64,000 bases of DNA from Acetobacter oeni (GTDB taxonomy: Bacteria > Pseudomonadota > Alphaproteobacteria > Acetobacterales > Acetobacteraceae), in the NCBI RefSeq assembly GCF_011516825.1, contig NZ_WOTA01000017.1, forward strand, positions 28,436 to 92,435. Reading direction: 5' to 3'. The notes under the pieces are model-generated. The model was not told the origin of the DNA. It was given only the letters and a program-made list of their open reading frames with translations, and made no database searches. Of this stretch, positions 44,785-53,376 are shown in pieces; within the stretch, counting starts at the first letter, position 1, and every line of letters begins with the position of its first letter. A program made the position numbers and the translations under genes.

Positions 44785-44950
44785 GAAGCAGGTCTGTCCG
44801 GTCTGCCGGAAGCCTTCGGTGGCTGAATTCCGGCCCTTTTGTTCGCGTCGTTGCGCGGATATTGATCTCGGGCGCTGGTTTTCGGAAGATTACCGTGTGC
44901 CTGGTCCGGCTGTTGATGAAGCTGAAGAGCCCCGTCCGGACGAAGAATAA
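44777..44950 (+). CDS. yacG: DNA gyrase inhibitor YacG (zinc protein)
   Basis: A 57-residue protein too short for common ORF cutoffs. It reads MSKKQVCPVCRKP, then FCSRRCADIDLGRWFSEDYRV, giving the four-cysteine CxxC...CxxxC zinc site and the DLGRW motif of YacG, which binds GyrB and inhibits gyrase. The acidic tail ends DEE. The second of two consecutive ATGs (44774, 44777) has GGTGA 6 bases upstream. It overlaps the RNase E/G gene by 8 bases. Confidence 0.9.
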   Translation: MSKKQVCPVCRKPSVAEFRPFCSRRCADIDLGRWFSEDYRVPGPAVDEAEEPRPDEE

Positions 44951-45028
44951 GCGAGACCGGTCTTGATCCTGGCTCCGGATCGGGTTACACGCTCGCCATC
45001 GCGCGATGGTTCAGACTGTCCGCTCGGT

Positions 45029-45104
45029 GCCCAAGTAGCTCAGTTGGTAGAGCATGCGACTGAAAATCGCAGTGTCGGTGGTTCGATTCCGCCCTTGGGC
45101 ACCA
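45029..45104 (+). tRNA. tRNA-Phe (GAA)
   Basis: A 76-base cloverleaf with acceptor stem GCCCAAG/CTTGGGC, D-loop AGCTCAGTTGGTAGAGC, anticodon loop CTGAAAA with anticodon GAA, TΨC segment GGTTCGATTCC, and an encoded CCA tail. It lies 78 bases behind yacG. Confidence 0.97.
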
Positions 45105-45285
45105 CTTTTCCAGGAAAAATCAGAGCTTTCTGGTCAGAGATATGCTGACCCGGCAGCCGTGTGTCCGTCTGGCTCGTTTCTTCCTGGTATGTGACGGTTC
45201 TCTGCGCTGAATTTGCGTATTTAAGAGACATAGTCCAGCGGCATTTGTACCAGTCAGAACAATGTCGGAGGGAGGCGATAAGGCC

Positions 45286-46155
45286 ATGGATGCTCTCAGG
45301 CTTTCTCAGTTGCAGTTTTTCTGTGCGATTATTGAGGAGGGGTCGATTGTTGCGGCGGCCCGGCGGATGAACTGTGTGGCGTCCAACATTACGGCGCGGC
45401 TGAAGGAGCTTGAGCTGCTGCTGGGGCAGCAGTTGTTTGAGAGGGAGAAGGGGCGGCTGGCTGTCACGCCTTCGGGGCGTCTGTTTTATCGGGAGGCGCG
45501 GGAACTGGTCGCGCAGGCGCATCGGCTGTCGCATATGTTCGAGCCGGACGTGCCGCGCGGGATTCTTGCTGTTGGCGCGCTTGATGTTGCGATGAGAAGC
45601 TTTCTGCCGGAGCGTGTGCCGGCTTTTCTCCGGGCTCATCCGCGCATGGAGCTTAATCTTCTGATCCGGCCCAGTTACACGCTGGAGCGGATGCTGGCGG
45701 ACGGGGAGATTGATCTGGCGCTTACGGATGGGCCGGTGGTTCATTCGCTGCTGGACAGTTGTTTTGCGTTTGATGAGCCGTTGCGGCTGGTGGTTCCGCC
45801 TCATATCGGGGCGCTTGAGGACATCGACTGGGCATCCACCAGGGTCTTTCTTTTCAACACGGACTGTTTTTATCGCAGGCGTTTCGAGGCATGGCTGAGA
45901 GACCGGGGGATTCACGATCCTGTGGTGCAGACGGTTGAGTCTTACGATGTGATCCGGGCGTGTGTGCATGCGGGGCTGGGGATTTCGTGTTTTCCGCATT
46001 GCATGTTGCGGGATGATACGGGGGGGATTCGGGTGCTGGCTCCGGACGATCTGCGACCTGGTCCGGTTTATTTCGTGTGGCGGCGTGATGGCGTCAGTGA
46101 GCCGCTGACGCGGTTTGTGGCGTCCATGACGGAGGGTGGCCAGCGTTCTTCGTGA
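45286..46155 (+). CDS. LysR family transcriptional regulator
   Basis: A 289-residue regulator with an N-terminal winged helix-turn-helix (LSQLQFFCAIIEEGSIVAAA, then NITARLKELELLLGQQLFER) and a C-terminal periplasmic-binding-like effector domain (about 90-285). The ATG at 45286 gives the typical LysR N-terminus; GGAGG is about 11 bases upstream, and an ATG at 45262 is less likely. It is codirectional with the aldehyde dehydrogenase gene 250 bases downstream, which it may control; that gene's leader contains an AAATGAA/TTCATTT inverted repeat (46320-46340) that could be an operator. Confidence 0.88.
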   Translation: MDALRLSQLQFFCAIIEEGSIVAAARRMNCVASNITARLKELELLLGQQLFEREKGRLAVTPSGRLFYREARELVAQAHRLSHMFEPDVPRGILAVGALDVAMRSFLPERVPAFLRAHPRMELNLLIRPSYTLERMLADGEIDLALTDGPVVHSLLDSCFAFDEPLRLVVPPHIGALEDIDWASTRVFLFNTDCFYRRRFEAWLRDRGIHDPVVQTVESYDVIRACVHAGLGISCFPHCMLRDDTGGIRVLAPDDLRPGPVYFVWRRDGVSEPLTRFVASMTEGGQRSS

Positions 46156-46160
46156 GGTAT

Positions 46161-46277
46161 CGGGCTCTGCCCGCGCCCGGCAGGGACCGCAGGCCCCTGC
46201 ACCCCGGTTTGTTGAGAATTGAAAAGTTTCCGAAGGCCGGGGCCTTTGGCGGGTTTCAGGGCAAAGCTCTGAGAAGA
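46161..46277 (-). repeat. Dispersed intergenic repeat, copy C
   Basis: A roughly 117-base element opening CGGGCTCTGCCCG, with AGGCCCCTGCACCCCGG in the middle and TTTGGCGGGTTTCAGGGC at the end. It aligns with the reverse complement of the copy at 47873 at about four bases in five by eye. It lies between the LysR gene and the aldehyde dehydrogenase. Confidence 0.75.
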
Positions 46278-46407
46278 CAGCTGCGCTTACCGGTGGGTAA
46301 TGCTTTAGGTGCTCACAAAAAATGAATGAGTTTTTCATTTATCGTTTCTTTTAATAATCTCATGTCGGTCGGATAGTGCTTTCAGCCTTTTTTATCGGGA
46401 GAGAGAG

Positions 46408-47856
46408 ATGTCGACCGGAACGACCTGGAATCAGTTTATCAATAATGCGTGGGTGAAGCCTGCGTCCGGCTCTTACCTGTCCGTGGAAAACCCGGCGACC
46501 GGCGAGAAACTTGCTGAAGTCGCGAAGGGGGATGTGAAGGACGTTGATCGCGCCGTTGCGGCGGCGAAGGCGGCTTTTGCGGCCTGGGCCCGCAAAACGG
46601 CGAGTGAGCGGGCGGATTATCTTTATGCTCTGAACCGGCTTGTCGAGCGGGATAAGGAAGAGCTGGCGGCGACCATTACGGCGGAAATGGGCAAGCCTCT
46701 GAAGGAGGCGCGGGTTGAGGTCGGGTTTGCGATCGGTCTGATCCGGTTTGCGGCAGAGAACACGCGTCGTCTTCAGGGGGAAATCATTCCGGGCGAGATG
46801 GTGGATGAGAAGATCCTGATCGACCGGGTGCCGCACGGTGTCATCGGGGGGATTGCCGCGTGGAATTTCCCGCTGGCGCTGACGGCGCGGAAGATTGCGC
46901 CGGCTGTTGCGGCGGGTAACACGATTGTTATCAAGCCGCATGAGCTGACGCCGCTGGCCAGTCTGAAGCTGGCGAAGCTGGTTGAAGAGGCGAAGTTCCC
47001 GGCTGGCGTGATCAATATCGTCACGGGTGACGGGCCGGATGTGGGTGTTCCGCTGGTGGCTCACAAAGATACGAAGCTGATCACCATGACCGGTTCGACG
47101 CCGGCGGGTAAGAAGATCATGGCGGCGGCGGCTGAGCATCTCAAGGAGGTCCGGCTGGAACTCGGGGGGAAGGCGCCGTTCATTGTCATGGACGATGCTG
47201 ATATCGATCAGGCTGTGGAAGCGGCTGTCAGCGCGCGCTTCTCCAACAGCGGGCAGGTCTGCACCTGTAATGAGCGGACTTATGTTCATGAGGGAGTTTA
47301 TGATGCCTTCGCGGCTAAGCTGCGGGACCGGATTGCGAAACTGAAAGTCGGAGACCCGACAGATCCTGCAACCGATATGGGACCGAAGGTCAGCCTGGCT
47401 GAGCTGAAGAAAGTTCATGAAATGGTTGAGAAGGCTGTTTCGCAGGGGGCCAGAGTGGAGCTGGGCGGAAAGCGTCTTGAAGGCGGTGTTTACGATAAGG
47501 GCGTGTTTTATGCGCCAACTTTGCTGACGGGCGTTACGCAGGACATGGACATTGTTCATAACGAGATCTTTGGTCCTGTGCTGCCGCTGCTTCGGGTGAA
47601 GGATTTTGACGATGCGCTGGAGAAGGCCAATGACTGCCGTTACGGGTTGTCGGCTTATCTTTTCACGAAGGATCTCGGGAACATTCTGCGGATGACGCGG
47701 GAGCTTGAGTTCGGTGAGGTTTATGTGAACCGTGGCGCCGGGGAAGAGCCGCAGGGGTTTCATCATGGTTATAAGGAGAGTGGCCTTGGTGGTGAGGACG
47801 GTCAGCACGGGCTGGAAGCCTATGTGCAGACGAAGACGATCTATCTGAACGCCTGA
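46408..47856 (+). CDS. aldA: Aldehyde dehydrogenase, AldA-like (lactaldehyde/glycolaldehyde)
   Basis: A 482-residue NAD-dependent aldehyde dehydrogenase. The catalytic Cys lies in FSNSGQVCTCNERTYV (about residue 285), the general-base Glu in LELGGKAPFIV (about 252), and the proton-relay Asn in AAWNFPLALTARK (about 153). The paired cysteines VCTC and the tail QGFHHGYKESGLGGEDGQHG match E. coli AldA very closely, so lactaldehyde or glycolaldehyde oxidation is likely. GGGAGAG precedes the ATG. It is bracketed by inverted copies of the intergenic repeat, with a LysR gene upstream. Confidence 0.88.
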   Translation: MSTGTTWNQFINNAWVKPASGSYLSVENPATGEKLAEVAKGDVKDVDRAVAAAKAAFAAWARKTASERADYLYALNRLVERDKEELAATITAEMGKPLKEARVEVGFAIGLIRFAAENTRRLQGEIIPGEMVDEKILIDRVPHGVIGGIAAWNFPLALTARKIAPAVAAGNTIVIKPHELTPLASLKLAKLVEEAKFPAGVINIVTGDGPDVGVPLVAHKDTKLITMTGSTPAGKKIMAAAAEHLKEVRLELGGKAPFIVMDDADIDQAVEAAVSARFSNSGQVCTCNERTYVHEGVYDAFAAKLRDRIAKLKVGDPTDPATDMGPKVSLAELKKVHEMVEKAVSQGARVELGGKRLEGGVYDKGVFYAPTLLTGVTQDMDIVHNEIFGPVLPLLRVKDFDDALEKANDCRYGLSAYLFTKDLGNILRMTRELEFGEVYVNRGAGEEPQGFHHGYKESGLGGEDGQHGLEAYVQTKTIYLNA

Positions 47857-47872
47857 AGTCCTGGACCGGGGT

Positions 47873-47990
47873 TTTTCAGGGCTCTGCCCTGAAACCCGCC
47901 AAAGGCCGGGGGGCTTTGGAAGGCGGTTTGTTTATCAATAATCGGGGTGCAGGGGCCTGTGGTCCCTGCCGGGTTCGGGCAGAGCCCGGG
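47873..47990 (+). repeat. Dispersed intergenic repeat, copy D
   Basis: A roughly 118-base element starting TTTTTCAGGGCTCTGCCCTG, with AAAGGCC-hairpin sequence in the centre and GGGTTCGGGCAGAGCCCGGG at the end. It is the inverted partner of copy C and directly follows the aldehyde dehydrogenase stop. Its hairpins could also end transcription of that gene. Confidence 0.75.
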
Positions 47991-48062
47991 AAGAAAAATC
48001 TGTGTATATGCCGGGCAGATCCGTAAGGGATCTGTCCGGTTTTTTACGTTTTACCAGTATGT

Positions 48063-48121
48063 TGGGGGCTTTGCCCCGAACCTCACAAAGGAACGTGGTC
48101 CCTTTGATCACGGTTTGTGAA
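48063..48121 (+). repeat. Dispersed intergenic repeat, diverged partial copy E
   Basis: A 59-base sequence with the order GGGGCTTTGCCCC, AACCTCACAAAGG, CCCTTTG, CGGTTTGTGA. It follows the layout of the first half of copy D but is strongly diverged. It lies just before the 3' end of the Dcp-like gene. Confidence 0.45.
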
Positions 48122-48139
48122 CCGGGCGGGAGTTTTTGT

Positions 48140-50314
48140 TCAGTTGTCGCCGGGGAGCAGGGCGCGGTGTTGCAGCATCGGGGTGATGTCGGGGGCTTTG
48201 CCGTAAAAGGCCTCGAACATTGGCTCGTAATCCTGCGTGTGACCCTGCGACAGAATCATGTCGCGGAAGCGCTGGCCGTTTTCGCGTGTCAGGCCGCCGT
48301 GCGTGCGGAACCAGGCGAAGACGTCGTCATCCAGCATTTCGGTCCACAGGTAAGCGTAATAGCCGGACGCGTAGCCGTTGGCCCAGATATGCAGGAAGTA
48401 GCTTGAGCGGTAGCGCGGCGGAACATCCGTTGTGTCCAGACCGGTTTTTGCGAGTGCCTGTGCCTCGAAGCGGTCCACGTCCTGCTTTGGCGTGCCGGCG
48501 GGAAGGGTATGCCAGTCCATATCGAGTTCGGCGGCGGCGATGATTTCGCCGAGGGCGTATCCCTGATTGAAGCGGGCGGCGCGCTTGATGCTGTCGATCA
48601 GAACGGCGGGCATGGGCGCGCCGGTTGTGACATTGCGGGCGTAATGCGCGAGGACTTCCGGATCGAGCGCCCAGTGTTCGTTGAACTGGGAGGGAAACTC
48701 CACGAAGTCGCGCGCGACGGAGGTGCCGGAGACCATCGGGTAGGTCTGGTTTGCGAACAGGCCGTGCAGTCCGTGGCCGAATTCATGAAACATGGTGGTC
48801 ACGTCTTCGAACGTGATCAGAGCGGGCTGGCCTTTGGCCGGTTTTGGCAGATTGGCGATATTGTAGATGACCGGTTTCGTGCCGAGCAGTTTTGACTGCC
48901 CGACGAGATTGGACATCCAGGCGCCGCCGCTTTTGTTGTCACGTTTGAAGTAGTCAAAATAGGCGAGGCCGAGCGGCGATCCGTCCTTGTCGAAAACTTC
49001 GAAGACCATGACATCCGGGTTCCAGACCGGGAGATCGTGCCGTTCTTTGAAGGTGATGCCGTAGAGCCGGGTCGCGGCGTAGAAAACGCCGTCCCGCAGA
49101 ACGGTATTCAGCTCGAAATAGGGTTTGACGGCGTTTTCATCGAGATTGAAGCGTTTGCTGCGTATTTTATCCGCGTAAAAGTTCCAGTCCCATGGCGCGA
49201 GGGTGAAGTTCTGGCCGGCGGCTTTGATTTCCGACTGAATATCGCCGGCTTCGCGCTTCTGTTCGGCGAGCGTGGCGGGGACGAGTTGTGAGATGAACTG
49301 GTGGACCGCCCGGGGTGTTTTCGCCATCTGGTCGTAGAGCACGTAGGAGGCGTAATCCGGATATCCGAGCAGGGCTGCTTTCTGCGCGCGGAGGCGGGCG
49401 ATGGTCGCGATGGTGCCGCGTGTATCGTTGCTGTCGTTTTTTTCTGTGCGGGTCAGGCTCTGTTCGAACAGTCCGTGCCGGGTGTCGCGCTGTGTCAGGG
49501 AGGCGAGGCCGGGCTGCTGGGTTGTGTTCTGGAGGGGGATGACCCATTTGCCGGTCAGTTTGCGATCTTCGGCGGCCTTTGCCGCGGCGGCGAGGCTGGC
49601 ATTGTCAAAGCCGGCGAGGGCGCTTTTATTGTCTGTGACAAAGGCGCCGGCTTTCGTGCCGGCGAGAAGTTTTTGCTGGAATGTGGTTTCCAGCGTCGCC
49701 AGTTGTTCGTTCAGGACGCGCAGTTTCTGTTTGTCCGCGTCTGACAGCTGAGCGCCGGCATGAATGAAGGCCTGATAATAAAGGGTCAGGACCTGGAGCT
49801 GCTCGGTGTTGAGGCCGGATGTCGCGCGCTGGTTGTAAAGTGCTTTCACGCGGGAAAAGAGTTTCGGATTGAGGTAGATCGCGTCTTCATGCGCGCTGAG
49901 TTTCGGGGCTTCGGCTTCCTGCACCTTGTCGAGGACCGGGTTGGTGTCGGCGCTGTAGACGCAGCTGAACGTGTTGTTGACCCGGTCCAGCATTCTGCCG
50001 GAGCGTTCGAGCGCGGCGATTGTGTTTTCGAACGTAGGCTGCTCGGCGCTGGTGGCGATTTTTTCGACTTCGGCGCGCTGTTCGGCCATGCCCTGTTCGA
50101 AGGCGGGCTGATAGTCGGCGTCGTGAATCCGATCGAAGGGCGGGGTCTGGTAGGGCAGGGGGCTGGCTGAGGCTAACGGGCTGGCGGCCAGGGTGGCGTG
50201 TGTCAGGCCGAGCGATGCGATCAGCGCGCAGGGTGCCGCCAGTTGCCGGACTGCGGAGAGGGCAGACAGTCCGGGGAGGCGGTTTCGGCGGGGGGCGGGA
50301 CGCGGTGTGTTCAT
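48140..50314 (-). CDS. dcp: M3 family metallopeptidase, peptidyl-dipeptidase Dcp-like
   Basis: A 724-residue zinc peptidase of family M3. The active-site HEFGH motif lies near residue 510 in TTMFHEFGHGLHGLF, followed further on by the zinc-ligand Glu region VEFPSQFNEHW. The first 45 residues contain an arginine-rich start, a hydrophobic segment (APCALIASLGLTHATLAA) and an Ala-rich end, so the enzyme is predicted to be exported to the periplasm, unlike cytoplasmic oligopeptidase A. It releases C-terminal dipeptides. It stands alone; convergent with the aldehyde dehydrogenase across two repeat copies. Confidence 0.9.
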   Translation of the reverse strand: MNTPRPAPRRNRLPGLSALSAVRQLAAPCALIASLGLTHATLAASPLASASPLPYQTPPFDRIHDADYQPAFEQGMAEQRAEVEKIATSAEQPTFENTIAALERSGRMLDRVNNTFSCVYSADTNPVLDKVQEAEAPKLSAHEDAIYLNPKLFSRVKALYNQRATSGLNTEQLQVLTLYYQAFIHAGAQLSDADKQKLRVLNEQLATLETTFQQKLLAGTKAGAFVTDNKSALAGFDNASLAAAAKAAEDRKLTGKWVIPLQNTTQQPGLASLTQRDTRHGLFEQSLTRTEKNDSNDTRGTIATIARLRAQKAALLGYPDYASYVLYDQMAKTPRAVHQFISQLVPATLAEQKREAGDIQSEIKAAGQNFTLAPWDWNFYADKIRSKRFNLDENAVKPYFELNTVLRDGVFYAATRLYGITFKERHDLPVWNPDVMVFEVFDKDGSPLGLAYFDYFKRDNKSGGAWMSNLVGQSKLLGTKPVIYNIANLPKPAKGQPALITFEDVTTMFHEFGHGLHGLFANQTYPMVSGTSVARDFVEFPSQFNEHWALDPEVLAHYARNVTTGAPMPAVLIDSIKRAARFNQGYALGEIIAAAELDMDWHTLPAGTPKQDVDRFEAQALAKTGLDTTDVPPRYRSSYFLHIWANGYASGYYAYLWTEMLDDDVFAWFRTHGGLTRENGQRFRDMILSQGHTQDYEPMFEAFYGKAPDITPMLQHRALLPGDN

Positions 50315-50367
50315 AACACAATCGCTACGATTATCTGTCGGCGCGGGTCAAGCGGACGCGGGGCGTG

Positions 50368-50568
50368 TCAGGGTGGGGACGGCCGGGGCAGTAAGGCGGA
50401 AGCCGGAATGTCGTGGTGAGGCGGCGGCAGGACGAATGCGAGGACGGCCCATATGGCGACGAGCAGTCCCGCGATAATGACGAACGGGGTGAAGGTCGGT
50501 AGTTTTACCGGCTGCCGGGTGGCGCTGCTGTTTTGCGCTTCGGTGAAAACGGAGCCGGGCTCATCCAT
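50368..50568 (-). CDS. Small single-span membrane protein, coupled to thyX
   Basis: A 66-residue protein with one strong hydrophobic helix ([20 protein letters not shown], about residues 27-46) and a Pro-rich C-terminus. No family is recognised. Its ATG overlaps the thyX stop by 8 bases (CATGGATGA arrangement), so it is probably translated by coupling with thyX. Function unknown; it may be an anchor or an unrelated hitchhiker. Confidence 0.6.
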   Translation of the reverse strand: MDEPGSVFTEAQNSSATRQPVKLPTFTPFVIIAGLLVAIWAVLAFVLPPPHHDIPASALLPRPSPP

Positions 50569-51469
50569 GCAGCGTGGCCTGGAATTCGTCCCATTCGCGC
50601 CGGGACAGGCGGGAATCTGCCTGTGTCACGGTTTCTCCCGCGAGCATTCTGCGGAGGATCGAGAGCATTGTGGCGGAGAAGGTGACGGCGCCGACGCGGT
50701 ATTCCGTGAAAGCGGCTGCCGTGACGGGCACCCAGGCGCGGAGGATGTCGAGCATCGTTTCGGCGTAGGTCCGGATTTCGTACTGGGCGTGCGGGTCGAT
50801 CCGCAGTGACAGGAAGTGCATGAGATTGTGCAGATCCACCTTCCAGTACCACTGGGTATAGGTGTTCAGCGTCAGGTTCATGCGGGCCAGCTCGCGGGCC
50901 AGGCCAGGACCGTTTTCGGTATCCAGCAGGGATTCGTAGGTGTTGTAGGTACGGTTGGCGTCATCGCGGAGCAGGTTCAGCACGTCATGGGCGGTATCGG
51001 CGTCCAGCACCTCGCCGCGTCCCTGACGGTTGCTGGCGCTCTGGGCGGCCATATGCTCGGGGGCGGGGAGGTAGAACTCCTTGTCGAGGATGGAGTAGCG
51101 GGCCGAGTATTCGTTCACGTTGGCGGTGCGGTGCCTGATCCACTGGCGGGCGATGAAGATCGGCAGTTTGATGTGGAATTTGATTTCGCACATTTCGAAC
51201 GGGGTCGAATGGTGGTGCCGCATCAGGTAGCGGATCAGCCCGGCGTCTTCGGAGACCTTGCGCGTGCCGCGTCCGTAGGAGACGCGGGCGGCCTGCACGA
51301 TGGCGGAATCGTCGCCCATGTAGTCGATGACGCGCACGAAGCCGTGGTCCAGCACCGGGAAGGCTTTGAACAGCATGTCTTCGAGGGCTGGCACGGTCGG
51401 GCGGCGTGTTGGTGCGGATTCCCGGGCGTGGGCTTCGATTTCGGCTTGCTGGGCGTCGGTCAGGGGCAT
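50561..51469 (-). CDS. thyX: FAD-dependent thymidylate synthase ThyX
   Basis: A 302-residue flavin-dependent thymidylate synthase, which methylates dUMP using methylenetetrahydrofolate and FAD/NADPH. The ThyX motif is present as [15 protein letters not shown] (about residues 106-120); Thr-Ala replaces the more usual residues at positions 4-5. The N-terminus (to about 30) is an added hydrophilic segment. Further conserved parts are [19 protein letters not shown] and the C-terminal [18 protein letters not shown]. The gene is tightly coupled to the small membrane-protein gene downstream. Confidence 0.94.
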   Translation of the reverse strand: MPLTDAQQAEIEAHARESAPTRRPTVPALEDMLFKAFPVLDHGFVRVIDYMGDDSAIVQAARVSYGRGTRKVSEDAGLIRYLMRHHHSTPFEMCEIKFHIKLPIFIARQWIRHRTANVNEYSARYSILDKEFYLPAPEHMAAQSASNRQGRGEVLDADTAHDVLNLLRDDANRTYNTYESLLDTENGPGLARELARMNLTLNTYTQWYWKVDLHNLMHFLSLRIDPHAQYEIRTYAETMLDILRAWVPVTAAAFTEYRVGAVTFSATMLSILRRMLAGETVTQADSRLSRREWDEFQATLHG

Positions 51470-51588
51470 GGCTGGGGACTGGGCTTTCGGATCGGTAACG
51501 CGGGCAGGACGGGCCGGACGGTGTCAGGACCATTTGTGTGTTTAGATACCATCGCTGAACGGAACAAGAAGAAGGCCGGAACTGTTGT

Positions 51589-52161
51589 TCATTTCGGTGC
51601 GGATGTGGCGTCCACGGGGAAGTCGAACACGACGGCCTGCTTCAGAAAAGGGGCGACGCGCTCTTTATAGCGTTCGTGGGCGGGATCGAAAAATGCGGGG
51701 TCGGTCACGGTGGGGGTACCGACGTAAAAATTGCGGTCGCCCTGTGAGCGGAAGGTCACGAGGAATCCGAGTTCCAGGCCCTGATCTGCCCCTTCGCCGC
51801 TGTCCTGGATGCCGGTTTCCAGGGACTGGATAACGGGCGTTCCGTCCGGGCGTTTCGACAGCTTCACCAGGTCCCGGAAGCCATTGATGACGGTGGCGCG
51901 CTGGGTAGCGGTGACGTCCGGGCGCAGCCGGAACATGACCATGTGGCGCACTGTGCCGGGGCGGAAACCGGCGGATGTGAAGCGGGCGGTGCCGACTTCG
52001 TCCATGAGTTTGCGGGCGGCCCGGGCAGCGGCGTCGGGCGGCGCGGATTCGGATGCTGTGCCGGTTTGCGGCTCTGCTCTGGCCGCATTGTGCCGGAGCA
52101 GACCGAAAACGGCGATCAGGGCGCCGGCTGTCACGATGGCGAGGTGTGGAAAATGTTTCAT
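51589..52161 (-). CDS. Exported Dabb-domain protein
   Basis: A 190-residue protein. A signal or anchor helix (HLAIVTAGALIAVFGLL) precedes an Ala-rich linker and a stress-responsive alpha/beta barrel (Dabb) domain with VRHMVMFRLRPDVTATQRAT and TFRSQGDRNFYVGTP. Such domains bind small molecules or dimerise; no function is established. The ATG at 52161 fits the signal. It diverges from the tmRNA gene. Confidence 0.75.
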   Translation of the reverse strand: MKHFPHLAIVTAGALIAVFGLLRHNAARAEPQTGTASESAPPDAAARAARKLMDEVGTARFTSAGFRPGTVRHMVMFRLRPDVTATQRATVINGFRDLVKLSKRPDGTPVIQSLETGIQDSGEGADQGLELGFLVTFRSQGDRNFYVGTPTVTDPAFFDPAHERYKERVAPFLKQAVVFDFPVDATSAPK

Positions 52162-52324
52162 GACACTCCTTATTCGCGGAAAGAGCCGGTGATCTCCGGT
52201 GCCGGCGGTCTGTCGGCCCCGGGTGGCTGCCCGGGGTTCCGGCGGGTCGGGATGGATATTCCGGTGCGGTTACCACAGGACGGGGCTGTTTCCGATGCTT
52301 GCGGCGGCGCGGCGGAACACCTAT

Positions 52325-52625
52325 ATGTATCCGTGCAGGGGAAGCTTCGGCTTCCTGGCTATGGCGATAAACGGAACGTAGAATAAGCGTTGTGGACCCG
52401 GGGGCGGTACCCGGCGTCTCCACCAGGTTTCTTCCGGCTTTGCGGTCGGGGGATATGGGGACGAAACAGGCTCGACACGCGTGGTAAAACCGTTCCTTTT
52501 GCCCGGCATTGTACCACCGTCATCGGGCTAAATCACAAGTGCCAACGATAACTCTGAGGTGCTCGCTGTCGCTGCATAAGCGATAAGCGCGGTTCGGGAG
52601 GGCACCGGGCAACAGAAGCCCTCCC
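52325..52625 (+). ncRNA. ssrA: tmRNA, circularly permuted two-piece form
   Basis: Permuted order typical of alphaproteobacteria. The acceptor piece comes first: a GGAAGC-TTCG-GCTTCC hairpin at 52340-52355, a T-arm (CCGGG-GGCGGTA-CCCGG), then CGTCTCCACCA ending at 52425. About 31 bases are processed out. The coding piece starts at 52457 with GGGGACG, which pairs with CGTCTCC and contains the G3-U70 pair recognised by alanyl-tRNA synthetase. The tag frame at 52541-52579 reads ANDNSEVLAVAA then stop, ending in the AVAA degradation signal. A GGGAGGGC/GCCCTCCC stem (52596-52625) closes the coding piece. Outer ends are approximate. tmRNA frees stalled ribosomes and marks the unfinished protein for proteolysis; sspB lies directly downstream. 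Confidence 0.93.
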
Positions 52626-52795
52626 ACCTCGGTTTCCCTGACATCACCCTTCTGTGACATAATGTGGACGGGTGCTGCTTGCGTTCGTTGTTTCTTTGCA
52701 GCATCCCTCATCGAAGGATGCAGCAGGGGGCAGAGGCGCCGGACGTGACGTTGGGTGCCGGTCTCGAAAACCAGGCAGAAAACGGGGGTTTTTCC

Positions 52796-53332
52796 ATGAC
52801 CGACAATCACGACGACGGCGGATCTGACGGTGGGCTTCCGGAAAGTTTACTGCCGTATGAACTGTGGATGGAAGACGCTTATCGCGATGTGATGCTGCGT
52901 GCGCTCGAACATGTGAGCCGTGAAGGGCTTGCGGGCGGGCATCATTTCTATCTGTCTTTCCGCACCGACTGGCCTGGTGTGGAGATTCCAGCCCGTCTTC
53001 GCGCACAGTATCCGCATGAGATGACGATCGTGCTGCAACATCAGTTCTGGGATCTGAACGTGGACAGAGCCGGACAGTGCATCTCGGTTGGCCTTTCTTT
53101 CGGTGGGGTCGGTTCGATACTCGTGATTCCGCTGGCAGCTGTCACCGGTTTCGCTGATCCGCATATTCAGCTTTCCATGCGGTTCAGCACAGATGACGAG
53201 CCCGGTGATATCGGGGCTCCCGCGGTGCCTGATGCTCCCCCGGAAGAGGAGGAGCCGCAGGCTGCGCCGCCATCTGATGCCGCAGTCGTGAGTCTCGATG
53301 CGTTTCGTAAAAAGGGCCCGAATCCGCGCTGA
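52796..53332 (+). CDS. sspB: SspB family ClpXP adaptor
   Basis: A 178-residue protein matching the alphaproteobacterial Ssp[21 protein letters not shown] at the start, [19 protein letters not shown] and [20 protein letters not shown] in the substrate-binding domain. An acidic, Pro-rich linker leads to a C-terminal ClpX-docking tail (about residues 165-178, [10 protein letters not shown]). It delivers tmRNA-tagged proteins to ClpXP, and its gene lies next to the tmRNA gene. The ATG at 52796 gives the family start; upstream open frame (to 52664) overlaps no known domain and reaches toward the tmRNA end. Confidence 0.92.
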   Translation: MTDNHDDGGSDGGLPESLLPYELWMEDAYRDVMLRALEHVSREGLAGGHHFYLSFRTDWPGVEIPARLRAQYPHEMTIVLQHQFWDLNVDRAGQCISVGLSFGGVGSILVIPLAAVTGFADPHIQLSMRFSTDDEPGDIGAPAVPDAPPEEEEPQAAPPSDAAVVSLDAFRKKGPNPR

Positions 53333-53376
53333 CGCAAGTCACGCCAGACGTATCGTCCGTCCGGGAGACCGAGAAC

